A stretch of 64,000 bases of DNA from Novipirellula herctigrandis (GTDB taxonomy: Bacteria > Planctomycetota > Planctomycetia > Pirellulales > Pirellulaceae). Below, piece after piece: positions 8,931 to 16,565 of this stretch. Numbering within the stretch: the stretch's first letter is position 1; each line of letters opens with the position of its first letter. Position numbers and translations under genes: made by a program. The stretch lies in assembly GCA_007859835.1 (NCBI GenBank), contig SJPJ01000001.1, positions 1,074,453 to 1,138,452 of the forward strand, in the 5' to 3' direction. Below the pieces are notes generated by a model that saw only the letters and a list, made by a program, of their open reading frames with translations, did not search any database and was not told where the DNA came from.

Positions 8931-10296
8931 TTAGATAGTGGTTTCCCTTGCTATCCTGAACTATAAAAACACCGCTTTTCGCGGTGTTTTTTTCATTTCC
9001 AGCCGAATCACCCAGCCCCCCAATAGTGCCAAATAGACCCGAAATGCAACCGCCAGTGCAACCGCGGTTGCATCCCAAATCGTCGGTCTCCGGCTCGGGA
9101 TCGCTCACCAGTGGCGCGGCGGCCACGGTTTGCCCTTTTGGGTCCGATGCCGCTTGGAACGCTTCGTCCGTTGCCATCGCGTAGGACTTCATCGCCACGG
9201 GGACGGAATTGCCGATCCACGAAACCACGTCCTTGGCTGGATAGCGAGCCAACAATTCTGTTTCGCGACTCGCTCGCAAGTTTTGAAACAACTTCGGCCA
9301 CGGGGTGATTCCGGCCCGTTTCAGAATCAACAGAAAGGTGGATCGTAGATTTTGGGTCGATTGTCGGTAGCGGGTGACCACGAATTCCGCGCTTCCGTCA
9401 TCGGGGGCCGCGTCCCATGCTGCTTCCAAATACGGGCGCAACTCGGGAAAGATCGGGCAAACGCGAACACCGCCAGCCGCATGGTGCTCCGTCTTGCTAG
9501 CATGGATCGTCATGCGACCGGCCGGCAAATCGACGTCCGACCACCGCAACGCGACCAACTCACTCGGGCAACGCAAGCCACCGTAGCGAGCCAACGCAAG
9601 AATCGTCCGCCACTCGCTATCGGGGCAATGCGCCATGCAACTTTCGATGACGGGGGCAGGTACGAAATGTTGCCGCTTCGCATTTCCCTGAATCGAACTA
9701 GGCAACTTTGCGAAAGGGTCCGCCGGCATGTAGCCTCGTTCTACCGCTTCTAAGAAAAACTGTTTCGCGGTTGCCGTTCGACGTCTCACAGTATCTTCGG
9801 CCATCCACTTTCGATTCTTATCCCGGCGGTTGCCTTTCGTTTTTAGCCAAACTCGCCACCGCTTCGCCTCAGCCGGTGTAATGTCACGCAACAGTTTCTT
9901 GCGACCGAAAAACGTAAGCAAGTTTGCTTTTGCTTTTGTGAAACTCTCTTTCGTCGATGCCTTCACGTCTTGGCGCTCGCCAATGTATTCGTCGATCCAC
10001 TTTTCCAGCGTCAAAACTTTCGCAACACGTTTCGCGACCGATTCACACAAACCGCACCTTGCCAATTTATTTCGCAAGTCGTCATCGATACCACTAAGCC
10101 AATCGGCCGTTGCCATTTCCGGCGGACGTTTTTTCTTCACTTGATCTAGCAGGTGTTCGACGTGATCCTTCACTTCCTGCGCTCGCCACTCGGGAACGTC
10201 CCCAAGCCAGATTGTCCGGTTTCGCTTTTCCGCGTCCCGAAACTGTAAGCGGTAGCCCTTGCGGCCGCGGTCATTTTCTAAGCGTAGACTTGCCAT
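8863..10296 (-). CDS. Tyrosine recombinase (integrase) reading antisense into the tRNA
   Basis: Catalyses site-specific integration and excision at tRNA-Val. ATG 10296 has a good AAGGTGAT ribosome-binding site, so the open frame further upstream is not needed; the product is 477 residues. An N-terminal SAM-like DNA-binding domain (about 75-175) precedes the catalytic domain: R242 in YGGLRCPSELVALRW, Lys in ASKTEHH, RxxR-like QNLRASRETEL (the usual first His of box II is Asn), WIGNS, and nucleophile Y372 in MKSYAMATDE. This box pattern is common in planctomycete integrases. Beyond about 385 the sequence is a Gly/Cys-rich tail containing arm repeats and a terminator. The last 22 residues are the antisense of the tRNA (MGNTELESVTSTM), ending at a TAA inside the acceptor stem. 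Confidence 0.93.
   Translation of the reverse strand: MASLRLENDRGRKGYRLQFRDAEKRNRTIWLGDVPEWRAQEVKDHVEHLLDQVKKKRPPEMATADWLSGIDDDLRNKLARCGLCESVAKRVAKVLTLEKWIDEYIGERQDVKASTKESFTKAKANLLTFFGRKKLLRDITPAEAKRWRVWLKTKGNRRDKNRKWMAEDTVRRRTATAKQFFLEAVERGYMPADPFAKLPSSIQGNAKRQHFVPAPVIESCMAHCPDSEWRTILALARYGGLRCPSELVALRWSDVDLPAGRMTIHASKTEHHAAGGVRVCPIFPELRPYLEAAWDAAPDDGSAEFVVTRYRQSTQNLRSTFLLILKRAGITPWPKLFQNLRASRETELLARYPAKDVVSWIGNSVPVAMKSYAMATDEAFQAASDPKGQTVAAAPLVSDPEPETDDLGCNRGCTGGCISGLFGTIGGLGDSAGNEKNTAKSGVFIVQDSKGNHYLMGNTELESVTSTMSTWRSNQLS
8919..8931 (+). repeat. attL core (tRNA-Val 3' end)
   Basis: CTGTATTGCCCAT, identical to 16549-16561. Including flanking bases, 8911-8930 matches 16541-16560 at 18 of 20 positions; the two mismatches are in the T-loop part, consistent with one copy deriving from the host and the other from the element. 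Confidence 0.9.
8965..8993. terminator. Bidirectional hairpin terminator inside the integrase 3' end
   Basis: An AAAAACACCGC / GCGGTGTTTTTTT hairpin with a short loop, flanked by A and T runs so that it can act on both strands. It follows the tRNA by 34 bp and can end its transcript in place of the displaced native terminator. The integrase frame reads straight through it. Confidence 0.75.
9045..9072. repeat. Left arm-type repeats, candidate integrase sites
   Basis: TGCAACCGCC at 9045 and TGCAACCGCG at 9057 are spaced 12 bp apart, and an inverted GCGGTTGCA overlaps at 9064-9072. The same decamer pair with the same 12-bp spacing occurs near the right end (16466, 16478). Repeats flanking both att cores at about 80-125 bp are what arm-binding sites of a lambda-type integrase look like. 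Confidence 0.65.
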
Positions 10297-10409
10297 TGAA
10301 TCACCTTTCAACGTCACCAAAGGAGAGAAAGAGCAACGGCGGGCCGGTGGTGAAGCCGGTTTTCGTCTGTACGGGACTAGCCGTTGCGCTTTCGAGTGTA
10401 ACAAACTTT

Positions 10410-10832
10410 CTATTCGGATGCTCCGGCCGGCTCGGGCGAAACAATCGTCACCATTGGGGACCGGCCACGGCGCGATTCAACGCGGACCAAACCACGTTCG
10501 GCCATCTTTCGCAATATTCGCCTTGCTGTTTTGGGGTGGACGGACAATTCCGCAAGGACGGTGGGTGACAACTTTAGGGGGTTTCGACGTTGGTAGCCGG
10601 CCGCGTACCACAGCAACACCGCCACCGCTTCGGCTTGTCGGCCACAGCCGGGAACCAACTTGAACCAAGCCAGCGGGATCGGACCACGGATGAAGCGTTC
10701 ACCATGTCCGTGTCTCGGGAGTGGCACCGATGCCGGCTTAGCCTTGCCTTTCGCGTCGATCCGTCTTTCACCTTGAACGGTGAACAATGCCGCCACGTCA
10801 TCGGGGCCGGCCGTGTAGGTTTCCAAGTCCAT
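10410..10832 (-). CDS. Winged-helix DNA-binding protein, candidate initiator or regulator
   Basis: A 140-residue soluble protein starting at ATG 10832. After an N-terminal part with FIRGPIPLAWFKLVPG and AVAVLLWYAAG, a winged helix occupies about 85-135: LSPTVLAELSVHPKTARRIL (helix-turn-helix), then KMAERGLVRVESRRG and PMVTIV (wing). Such single-domain proteins next to the integrase recur in small planctomycete elements as far as I know, but its family has no name I can give. It stands beside the iteron array at 10903-10982, which makes it the natural candidate for the iteron-binding protein. A transcription repressor of the element would look the same. Confidence 0.75.
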   Translation of the reverse strand: MDLETYTAGPDDVAALFTVQGERRIDAKGKAKPASVPLPRHGHGERFIRGPIPLAWFKLVPGCGRQAEAVAVLLWYAAGYQRRNPLKLSPTVLAELSVHPKTARRILRKMAERGLVRVESRRGRSPMVTIVSPEPAGASE

Positions 10833-10837
10833 AGGGT

Positions 10838-10893
10838 TACTTACTTAATAATAAGATTCTTAAGGAGATACTTAATAAGACTCTAAGTAGATA
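10838..10893. other. AT-rich imperfect direct repeats, candidate unwinding element
   Basis: Within GC-rich surroundings this short tract is markedly A+T-rich and contains the related blocks ACTTAATAATAAGATTCT and ACTTAATAAGACTCTAAG, separated by AAGGAGAT. Next to iterons this is the usual form of a DNA-unwinding element. It also holds the promoter region of the polymerase-distal genes, so a promoter role is possible. Confidence 0.5.
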
Positions 10894-10902
10894 GGGTACG
10901 GG

Positions 10903-10982
10903 TGGGACACAACGAACCTTTCACGGGACACAGCGAACCCAATTTGGGACACAGCCGACCTTTCAACGGCTCGCTATGTCCC
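10903..10982. repeat. Iteron-like array: three direct copies and one inverted copy
   Basis: Copies of GGGACACAGCGAACC-type sequence start at 10903 (one change), 10925 (exact) and 10946 (one change, followed by TTTCAAC as copy one is followed by TTTCAC). Start spacing is 22 and 21 bp, about two helical turns. A fourth copy lies inverted at 10972-10982 (CGCTATGTCCC) and overlaps the polymerase stop codon. Regular phasing next to an AT-rich tract suggests a replication origin or an operator. Confidence 0.7.
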
Positions 10983-12713
10983 ATGTTTGCTTTCGGCTTC
11001 GGATGCTAAACGGAACACCTTGTCCCACATCTCCTGCCCTCGGTCGTCGTCCATGTATCGCGCCGGATAACTAACAATCTTCGCGTCTGATTCCAAATCG
11101 AAACCGTCCAGCACAATCCGGCCGGCTTCTCGCATGATCGTTTGGGCTTGGATCACCGCTTCGTCAATTTGTCCCGTGTCGGCTTCGATCAAAATTGCAT
11201 CGTGAACGGGACAACAAATGGTGATGCCGGCTTCACTCGCCATCGAACACGCCAGCCGCAACATTTCAGCGCCGTTCGCTTGCATCGGAAAATTGGCCAG
11301 TGAACGCGGATTGTCACCGCCGATGGTATGGATCGTCCAACCGAACACGGTTTGCAATTTCCCACCCAACATCGCCGCGTCAACTTGCGATTGGGACCAA
11401 CGCCAAAACACGGGGAACGTCTCACGATGCCTGCGCAACAAGTTTCGAGCGAAAGCCACGGGCTTGTTCAACTTTGCCGCCAAACCGTATTCGCTCATAC
11501 CGTACTGGGTGGCCAACATGCAAACCTTATACGCCGATCTTTCGGCCGGATGACTCTGTTTCGTTGCTGACGGTGGGACGGCTCCGGCCATCTTCGCGAA
11601 TTCCAAATAGGGATCACCGGAAGCGTACGCTTGCCCTAGTGCGGGATCGCTGGACAACGCGGCCGCTATGCCAAGTTCCTGTTGCGACCAATCGACATAG
11701 GCAATGGAACGTCCGACGGCCGGCTTGATAAGTCCTCGGAGCCATACCGACGGACCAAATATGAATTTATTGTTGCTCGGTTGATTGCGGCCGGATCGAC
11801 TAGCGAAAGGACTTAGCATCGCGCGGTTGCGACCGTCCGATCCGACGGCCAACTTCTCCAACTTCATTTCCGATAGCGAGTGACGAAGTTCACGTAGGGG
11901 CGAAACTTGCGGATATGCTTTCGCCTGTTGCCGAAACGTACCATCGTCCAACGCCAGTCGTCCGCTATCGGTGTTTGGCCACGGGATACGGTTTCGGATT
12001 AGATAGTCCGCGAATCGATCGTGCCTGAACGTCTCACCATCGAACACACCAAAGGATTCGTCTACCGATGCAATCAATTGCCGCTTGATCGTCAACCAGT
12101 GCCGACGGAACATAGCCAGCGTTTCCATATCGATGGGGACGCCTGCGGTTTCCATCGACGAAACCGCCCGCATGTACCGGCCCCGCAAGATCGCTCGGGG
12201 GTAGTCGATTGCCAAATTCATCACGGGCAACAGCCTATCCACTGCGTCAACATCACTTTGGCAGTAGTCCAGTAGCGCCGACATTTCGGCGGCCGTGTAC
12301 GGTCCGCCACGGATAGCCAAGTCCCGCATTTCCTGTTTCTCACTCGCCAACATCGAATCGAAACCAAAGTGAGACAAACAACCGAGTAGGCCCCGGCCTG
12401 CGGGTAAGGAAATGCCGTTCAACAAATTACGAAACTCGCAGTACAAATCGAGTACACGAATCGGAACGGGCCAACCAAGCGACAGAAAACAATTCCATTC
12501 GGCGGATGAAAAGTAAGCGACGAATAGCGAGCGCTCGCTAACATCAAACGGCGGCCGCTTCATCGTCGTTAATTCGTCCATCCCGATTCGGAGTAGCTTG
12601 CGAGAATGAAACTCACGGGCCACCAAGCAAGCGACAATGGGCCGCTCGCCAGGTGGTTGTGAGAATTCAAAGTCGATAAGCCAAACCGAATCAAATCGAT
12701 TTAGCCAATCCAT
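10974..12713 (-). CDS. Family A DNA polymerase with 3'-5' exonuclease-like domain
   Basis: A 579-residue PolA-type polymerase without the 5' nuclease domain, of the size found in phages and plasmids. The exonuclease-like domain has exo I WLIDFEF near the N-terminus and an exo III-like YCQSDVDAVDRLL around 168-180. The polymerase motifs are present: motif A YVDWSQQELGIAAALS, motif B with SAYKVCMLATQYGM, and motif C CCPVHDAILIEA, where the usual VHDE is VHDA. Motif A supplies one catalytic Asp and motif C the other, so it is probably active. Its ATG overlaps the upstream stop by one base (TAATG), indicating translational coupling. Its location beside an iteron array implies it replicates the excised element; repair is an alternative. 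Confidence 0.92.
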   Translation of the reverse strand: MDWLNRFDSVWLIDFEFSQPPGERPIVACLVAREFHSRKLLRIGMDELTTMKRPPFDVSERSLFVAYFSSAEWNCFLSLGWPVPIRVLDLYCEFRNLLNGISLPAGRGLLGCLSHFGFDSMLASEKQEMRDLAIRGGPYTAAEMSALLDYCQSDVDAVDRLLPVMNLAIDYPRAILRGRYMRAVSSMETAGVPIDMETLAMFRRHWLTIKRQLIASVDESFGVFDGETFRHDRFADYLIRNRIPWPNTDSGRLALDDGTFRQQAKAYPQVSPLRELRHSLSEMKLEKLAVGSDGRNRAMLSPFASRSGRNQPSNNKFIFGPSVWLRGLIKPAVGRSIAYVDWSQQELGIAAALSSDPALGQAYASGDPYLEFAKMAGAVPPSATKQSHPAERSAYKVCMLATQYGMSEYGLAAKLNKPVAFARNLLRRHRETFPVFWRWSQSQVDAAMLGGKLQTVFGWTIHTIGGDNPRSLANFPMQANGAEMLRLACSMASEAGITICCPVHDAILIEADTGQIDEAVIQAQTIMREAGRIVLDGFDLESDAKIVSYPARYMDDDRGQEMWDKVFRLASEAESKHGT

Positions 12714-13408
12714 TACGCTGCCCCAAACAACTCTTGCAAGTAGGGATGATTCATCGAATCAATAAACCGTGTCTTGAACGCAAGTTCCAAGATTTCACGC
12801 AAAGACAATTCCGGCCACTCGGGCTCTGGCAAGTTTCCTGTGGCTTCAAACACCGCGTAGGAGCCGGCGTTCATATCGGCTTGAACGCGGACCCAACTTT
12901 TCACCGCAAGTTCCTGCGCTTCCAACATCGACGTATGCCAATCCATTGGCCGGCCGTTTGGGTCCGGTAACTTTGCCTGCCATAGAAAAGTGGTGCCGTG
13001 TCGATTCACCGCCGTACACAAGCGAACCAGCGAAATGAAGTCCGGTAGCGATGACCACAACGCGGGCGCAACCAAATAGGTTTCGCGGTTCGTCTTATCT
13101 TCGATAATGGCTGTATCGATCCTATACGCCGGCTCGGGATGCACACGGCAAAATTCCATCTTATCGGGCTTACCACACTTCACTGTGACAAGTTTACGCT
13201 TGACGCCAATCGCGCCGGCGGCCGTGTTCGGATTCAGCCGCAACGCGGCCGGGTCGAATGGGTCCGTTGTCGCAGCATCCGAAACCATCGAGGACATTTT
13301 TGCCCCCGACGGTTCGTCGGTTTGCGCTTCGAGTCCAGGCAATTCGTTAGGCGCTTTCGCATTGACTTTCTTTCGTACACGGCGTTCAGGTTTGTTATCA
13401 TTGTTCAT
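12713..13408 (-). CDS. Unknown protein coupled to the element's DNA polymerase
   Basis: A 231-residue soluble protein from ATG 13408, with GAGGAAA as ribosome-binding site. The first 80 residues are basic and disordered (RRVRKKVNAK); the remainder is globular, with KRKLVTVKCGKPDKMEFCRV and RETYLVAPALW, and a C-terminal helix REILELAFKTRFIDSMNHPY. Two Cys are present but no metal motif. I do not recognise a family. Because it overlaps the polymerase start by one base and the upstream gene by 11 bases, it is probably part of the replication module, for instance as a DNA-binding or accessory factor, which is inference only. Confidence 0.75.
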   Translation of the reverse strand: MNNDNKPERRVRKKVNAKAPNELPGLEAQTDEPSGAKMSSMVSDAATTDPFDPAALRLNPNTAAGAIGVKRKLVTVKCGKPDKMEFCRVHPEPAYRIDTAIIEDKTNRETYLVAPALWSSLPDFISLVRLCTAVNRHGTTFLWQAKLPDPNGRPMDWHTSMLEAQELAVKSWVRVQADMNAGSYAVFEATGNLPEPEWPELSLREILELAFKTRFIDSMNHPYLQELFGAA

Positions 13409-13631
13409 AGTGAATTTCCTCTTGCGGCCGCGTATCGCTGAATCCGATGCCGGCCGCTTTTGTTTTGGTTTCTAGTTGGTGGCTACAACCCCTTGGGTTT
13501 CGAGCCTGTTTGCGTAACGGTGGCAAGCCAATGGTTGCCCGAAAACACGGATCGCAAACGCTAGCGAATCCGTAGGACGTCCGGTGTTGGTGGTGGACGG
13601 CCACGTTGCTGTGGCAGAATTCGCATAGCAT
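13398..13631 (-). CDS. Small zinc-ribbon protein
   Basis: A 77-residue protein with CEFCHSN and CDPCF (two CxxC pairs about 22 residues apart), a likely zinc ribbon, followed by a basic tail. ATG 13631 overlaps the preceding gene's TGA (TGATG), and the end overlaps the next gene by 11 bases. The arrangement suggests co-translation within the element's operon. Function unknown; nucleic-acid binding is likely from the fold. Confidence 0.65.
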   Translation of the reverse strand: MLCEFCHSNVAVHHQHRTSYGFASVCDPCFRATIGLPPLRKQARNPRGCSHQLETKTKAAGIGFSDTRPQEEIHYEQ

Positions 13632-13882
13632 CACGCACCCCGCGAATTCATAGCCAAGTGTGCAATCACCGCATGGGGATCAAACAACACCTTGCGACCA
13701 ACGCGGATGACGGGCAATTCACCGTCCCGCAACATCGTGTCCAGCTTCGGCACCGATACGCCGATCACTTGGGACAACTCGTGACGAGTGAGCAACCGAC
13801 GGCGGTTTGCCAGTCGATCCGCGACACGTTCCGCCACCGCGTCCGCAAGCGTTTCAAGTTCAACGGGAGTGAAACTATCCAC
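13631..13882 (-). CDS. Excisionase-like helix-turn-helix protein
   Basis: An 83-residue protein of the MerR/excisionase (HTH_17) type: LLTRHELSQVIGVSVPKLDT gives the helix-turn-helix, then MLRDGELPVIRVGRKVLFDP, the typical wing with a final helix. The start is chosen as GTG 13882 because AGGAGGG lies six bases upstream; the frame is open further up but without such a signal. In integrative elements these proteins act as recombination directionality factors or regulators. It overlaps the upstream small gene by 8 bases (GTGGATAG). Confidence 0.8.
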   Translation of the reverse strand: MDSFTPVELETLADAVAERVADRLANRRRLLTRHELSQVIGVSVPKLDTMLRDGELPVIRVGRKVLFDPHAVIAHLAMNSRGA

Positions 13883-14060
13883 GTTCGCCCTCCTGCCGAT
13901 CATCGACGGGGGAGTGAACGTTTTGTTCCGTTTCACGTCGGGCAGCTCGGGCGTCAAGGCTCAGCCGGTAAAGGCGTCGTAACAGTTCCCGCTCACGGCG
14001 GGCGTTGGCAATTTGCTGGGCCACCATTTCGGGTGGTGGCAGGGTTTCCGAAAGTTTCAT
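13875..14060 (-). CDS. Small helical protein of the element
   Basis: From ATG 14060, 61 residues: LPPPEMVAQQIANARRERELL and RRLYRLSLDARAARRETEQN form a continuous, highly charged amphipathic helix likely to be a coiled coil. The 8-base overlap with the HTH gene supports it being translated. No family or function recognised. Confidence 0.55.
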   Translation of the reverse strand: MKLSETLPPPEMVAQQIANARRERELLRRLYRLSLDARAARRETEQNVHSPVDDRQEGERG

Positions 14061-14137
14061 TTCGTCGGCTCCAATCGGGGAATGAATCAACACACCCACA
14101 ATTTGCCGCCCTCATTGAAAGAGCGAAAACAGGATTT

Positions 14138-15595
14138 CTATTTTCCTTTTATCCTTGTTTCCTTATTTGCTCTCTTGCCCTTGCCGCGACCATCAAACGG
14201 CCAAGGTAAACCGAAATTTCGCCTGCCCCACGCCCGCCGCAACGCATCACGCATCGAACTAGCTTCTATCGGTGTCCAATCATTTGTAGCTGATACGGTT
14301 TCGAGCCATTTTGCCAAATCGGGATAGCTCGGGTGTTTTTTACTGTCCACACCAAACCGATCAAGCAAAGCGTCGTCGCGTTCGTCGCGCAGTTCCTGAG
14401 GGCCTTTGGAATTTTTACTCCGGACCGCCTTCGGGGCGTGTGGGATACTCGCTTTCGCGGCGACTGGAATACTCGCCTCTGGGTTCTCACCTAGCCAGAA
14501 GCGAAAACAGCGAACAATTTCCTCTCGCAACTCCACATCGATCTGATCGAAAATATATGGGGTTGCTTCAAAGTTGGGAGGCTCCCCAATATCGTTCACG
14601 TCATATTCAATTGTTCTTTCATAGCCGTTGGCCAATTCAATCCGTGACTTAAAAAGTTCGGTTGCCCCAGTATCTATCGAAACAATTTGTAAGGGAGTAC
14701 CTGAAATATTAGCTATGCTACGGAGCAACTCGAATATTTTGGCTTGGTTTGGCGCTGTTGTCGTGCACTGATGAATTATTTCCTTAGCGATAATACTTGG
14801 TTCAACATTGTTGATTGTCTCGAGCGTTTCGTCCCCAAGCCGGCCAATTGCTTCATCAACCGGCCATTGCTCAACCTCTTTGTCATAAAGCCCGGTAGTT
14901 GCGATTCCCCATCGCACGACGCAACGGGCGGCATCATCCGATGTCGCCGTCAACGAACAAAGCCCGGCTTTGGACGCTGCGAAGATCAACCGCGCATTGG
15001 CAGATTCGATTGTGTCAATCAGTTCGAGATCATCTTGGTACTTTTCTCGTATAGTGTTTCGAGCGTGCCCCAGTCGGTAAACAAATCCCTCAATCCCTTC
15101 TCGGCGGTCCGTCGCGCCGCAACCTTCACGCAAACCGTGCAATGCCTGCTCGCGTTTGTCGATAAGCTGTTCGGTCTTTTCTATCTGCCAAAGTAGCTCT
15201 GACCGGACACACTGCATTGGAAAGCAAAGAGAATGCAAATCTTCGGGAACCACCGTTTGGTGAATACTCCACCACTCCTTCAGCTCTGGTTCCGTTAGCC
15301 AACGCAAAACGGGGCGATGACGTGAGTTCAGGGATGGAATCGCAGATTGCACGATCGCAGCAATACGACCACGAATCATAATTGCGAAGTGTTCTATAGA
15401 TCCTGATGCGTCCATAGTGGAATAGTCAGCGAATGAAAGGCCGCGACAATCTACTGGGTCTATTTCGACGTAGCCTTCGTTTGTTTGACAAACAAACTTA
15501 CGTTTGAAACGTGAATGAAACGTTTCATCAGGATCCTCTAAGAAGTCTAAATTTCGTCGCGTCAAACCCTCGATACTCTGCCAGTAATCTGACAT
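14138..15595 (-). CDS. Large unknown protein, first gene of the element's operon
   Basis: A 485-residue soluble protein starting at ATG 15595 with AAAGGA as ribosome-binding site. I recognise no family. The N-terminal half is alpha-helical with a charged stretch (LLWQIEKTEQLIDKREQALH) that may be coiled coil; around 190-330 are mixed strands and helices (SANARLIFAASKAGLCSLTA); the last 80 residues are very basic (DALRRAWGRRNFGLPWPFDG, ending KRANKETRIKGK), suggesting nucleic acid contact. It lies furthest from the integrase, a position often used for cargo. Codon use looks more AT-rich than in the polymerase gene, so it may have been acquired separately. Its role could be defence, replication or regulation; nothing in the sequence decides. 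Confidence 0.75.
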   Translation of the reverse strand: MSDYWQSIEGLTRRNLDFLEDPDETFHSRFKRKFVCQTNEGYVEIDPVDCRGLSFADYSTMDASGSIEHFAIMIRGRIAAIVQSAIPSLNSRHRPVLRWLTEPELKEWWSIHQTVVPEDLHSLCFPMQCVRSELLWQIEKTEQLIDKREQALHGLREGCGATDRREGIEGFVYRLGHARNTIREKYQDDLELIDTIESANARLIFAASKAGLCSLTATSDDAARCVVRWGIATTGLYDKEVEQWPVDEAIGRLGDETLETINNVEPSIIAKEIIHQCTTTAPNQAKIFELLRSIANISGTPLQIVSIDTGATELFKSRIELANGYERTIEYDVNDIGEPPNFEATPYIFDQIDVELREEIVRCFRFWLGENPEASIPVAAKASIPHAPKAVRSKNSKGPQELRDERDDALLDRFGVDSKKHPSYPDLAKWLETVSATNDWTPIEASSMRDALRRAWGRRNFGLPWPFDGRGKGKRANKETRIKGK

Positions 15596-16369
15596 TGCCG
15601 TTCCTTTCGTTCGTAGCGGGCCGATTCAACGGCCACGGCCGAAAGGTTACGCCAGTAGCCAGTTGAATCGCACGACGTTTGCAGAACGCCTACCCAAAAC
15701 CATCGGGGTCAGCCGATGGGGTTAGATTCGCGAGTGACTAGCCCGCGGCGTTCATTGTCTACACTGCATAACTCCAGTGCAACCACTATCCTTGCAGCTT
15801 CATTTTGCCGCACTAGTAGACGGAATCGGCTAAAGGGCAGTCGTGGCGTGTCGGTCACCAGATTTTTCCGCCCCCCCTGCTATGTCGATCCGATCGCTCA
15901 TTTTGCGGATTCTTGCGGGCGCGGTCGCACGGTCTACGCAGGCACCCGCCCCCAGAAAACAACCACCTCGGGGTTAGACGTGTCGTCGTCGTAGTCTAGT
16001 TTTTTCTGGTTCGAGCCAGTGGGAGGACTTCGGAAAGCCACCCGCAACGAGCGCCACAGCCGCCCGGGAGGACCCGCCAAAGGTAGGGTATACCGATCTG
16101 TCAATTTTGCGGAAGCGTAACCAGGCGGGCATGCGGTCATGGTGTCGACCCCGCCCCCACATTCTCACGCCCCCCCCCCACCGTTCGTGTGCGTCAATAC
16201 TACATTTTGTGACTTTTCCACTTGGAGCTCCGGACCCTTTCGGTAGAAAGTAGTACCTACACCCTACCACGCTATCCCCAGTCGTAACTTGATTAGACGG
16301 CCCCAGCTTGCCGTGTAACACCGTTTCCGACCGATGCGATTGATCGTGCGGAAACGCTTAGACAACGCC
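15596..16369. other. Gene-free right segment of the element
   Basis: About 770 bp without a credible gene. Open frames here are short and have no start signals. The stretch has C-runs (at 15871-15877 and 16168-16181 approximately), several CCGCCC-type patches and an ACAACCAC-type motif. It probably contains the operon promoter upstream of 15595 and the attP-side regulatory DNA; I see no defined hairpin or structured RNA. Confidence 0.5.
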
Positions 16370-16465
16370 TCAGCGATTGCGTACCGCGGTCCCATCATCG
16401 CGGCTACCATGTTCCGTTTCCCATTGACGAATGACGCCCAACAACTCGGGTGAAACGGGGTGCAA

Positions 16466-16487
16466 TGCAACCGCCGATGCAACCGCC
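16466..16487. repeat. Right arm-type repeats
   Basis: TGCAACCGCC at 16466-16475 and 16478-16487, spaced by 12 bp exactly as at the left end (9045, 9057). They lie about 62-83 bp inside the attR core. Confidence 0.65.
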
Positions 16488-16548
16488 GAAACATCACCTT
16501 GCGGTTTCGCCCCGCAATTCACAGTGTTTTCACCGCTTGTTTCGATTC

Positions 16549-16561
16549 CTGTATTGCCCAT
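16549..16561 (+). repeat. attR core
   Basis: CTGTATTGCCCAT, the second copy of the tRNA-Val 3' end sequence. The bases left of it differ from the tRNA at two positions, and the bases right of it continue into the original tRNA terminator. Confidence 0.9.
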
Positions 16562-16565
16562 CACT

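Larger units (their letters stand above)
8919..16561. mobile_element. 7.6-kb integrative element in tRNA-Val with replication genes
   Basis: The element lies between two copies of a 13-bp repeat CTGTATTGCCCAT (8919-8931 and 16549-16561), the first forming the tRNA-Val 3' end. A tyrosine integrase faces the tRNA at the left end, the classic arrangement for tRNA-integrating islands. All supported genes read leftward: unknown 485-residue protein, small protein, excisionase-like HTH, zinc-ribbon protein, unknown 230-residue protein, DNA polymerase, winged-helix protein, integrase. No capsid, terminase, relaxase or conjugation gene is visible, so it is neither an evident prophage nor an ICE. Arm-type repeats near both ends and an iteron array in the middle support it as a functional unit with its own origin. 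Confidence 0.9.
16370..16561 (-). other. Detached alternative C-terminus of the integrase
   Basis: Reading leftward from the attR core, the frame that corresponds to the integrase frame is open for 63 codons (MGNTGIETSGENTVNCGAKP, then VSPELLGVIRQWETEH, stop at 16370). In attL the same frame reads MGNTELESV into the tRNA. If the element excises by recombination at the 13-bp core, the integrase codons up to 455 join directly and in frame to this segment, producing a 518-residue integrase in the circle. It is thus not an independent gene in the integrated state. Confidence 0.75.

Noticed and set aside
10903..10982. Iteron-like units as a CRISPR array
   Set aside because: Only three direct units with 6-7 bp between them and no cas genes.
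15974..16321. A possible 115-codon gene at the element's right end
   Set aside because: Low-complexity, Arg/Gly-rich product, no start signal, spans C-runs.
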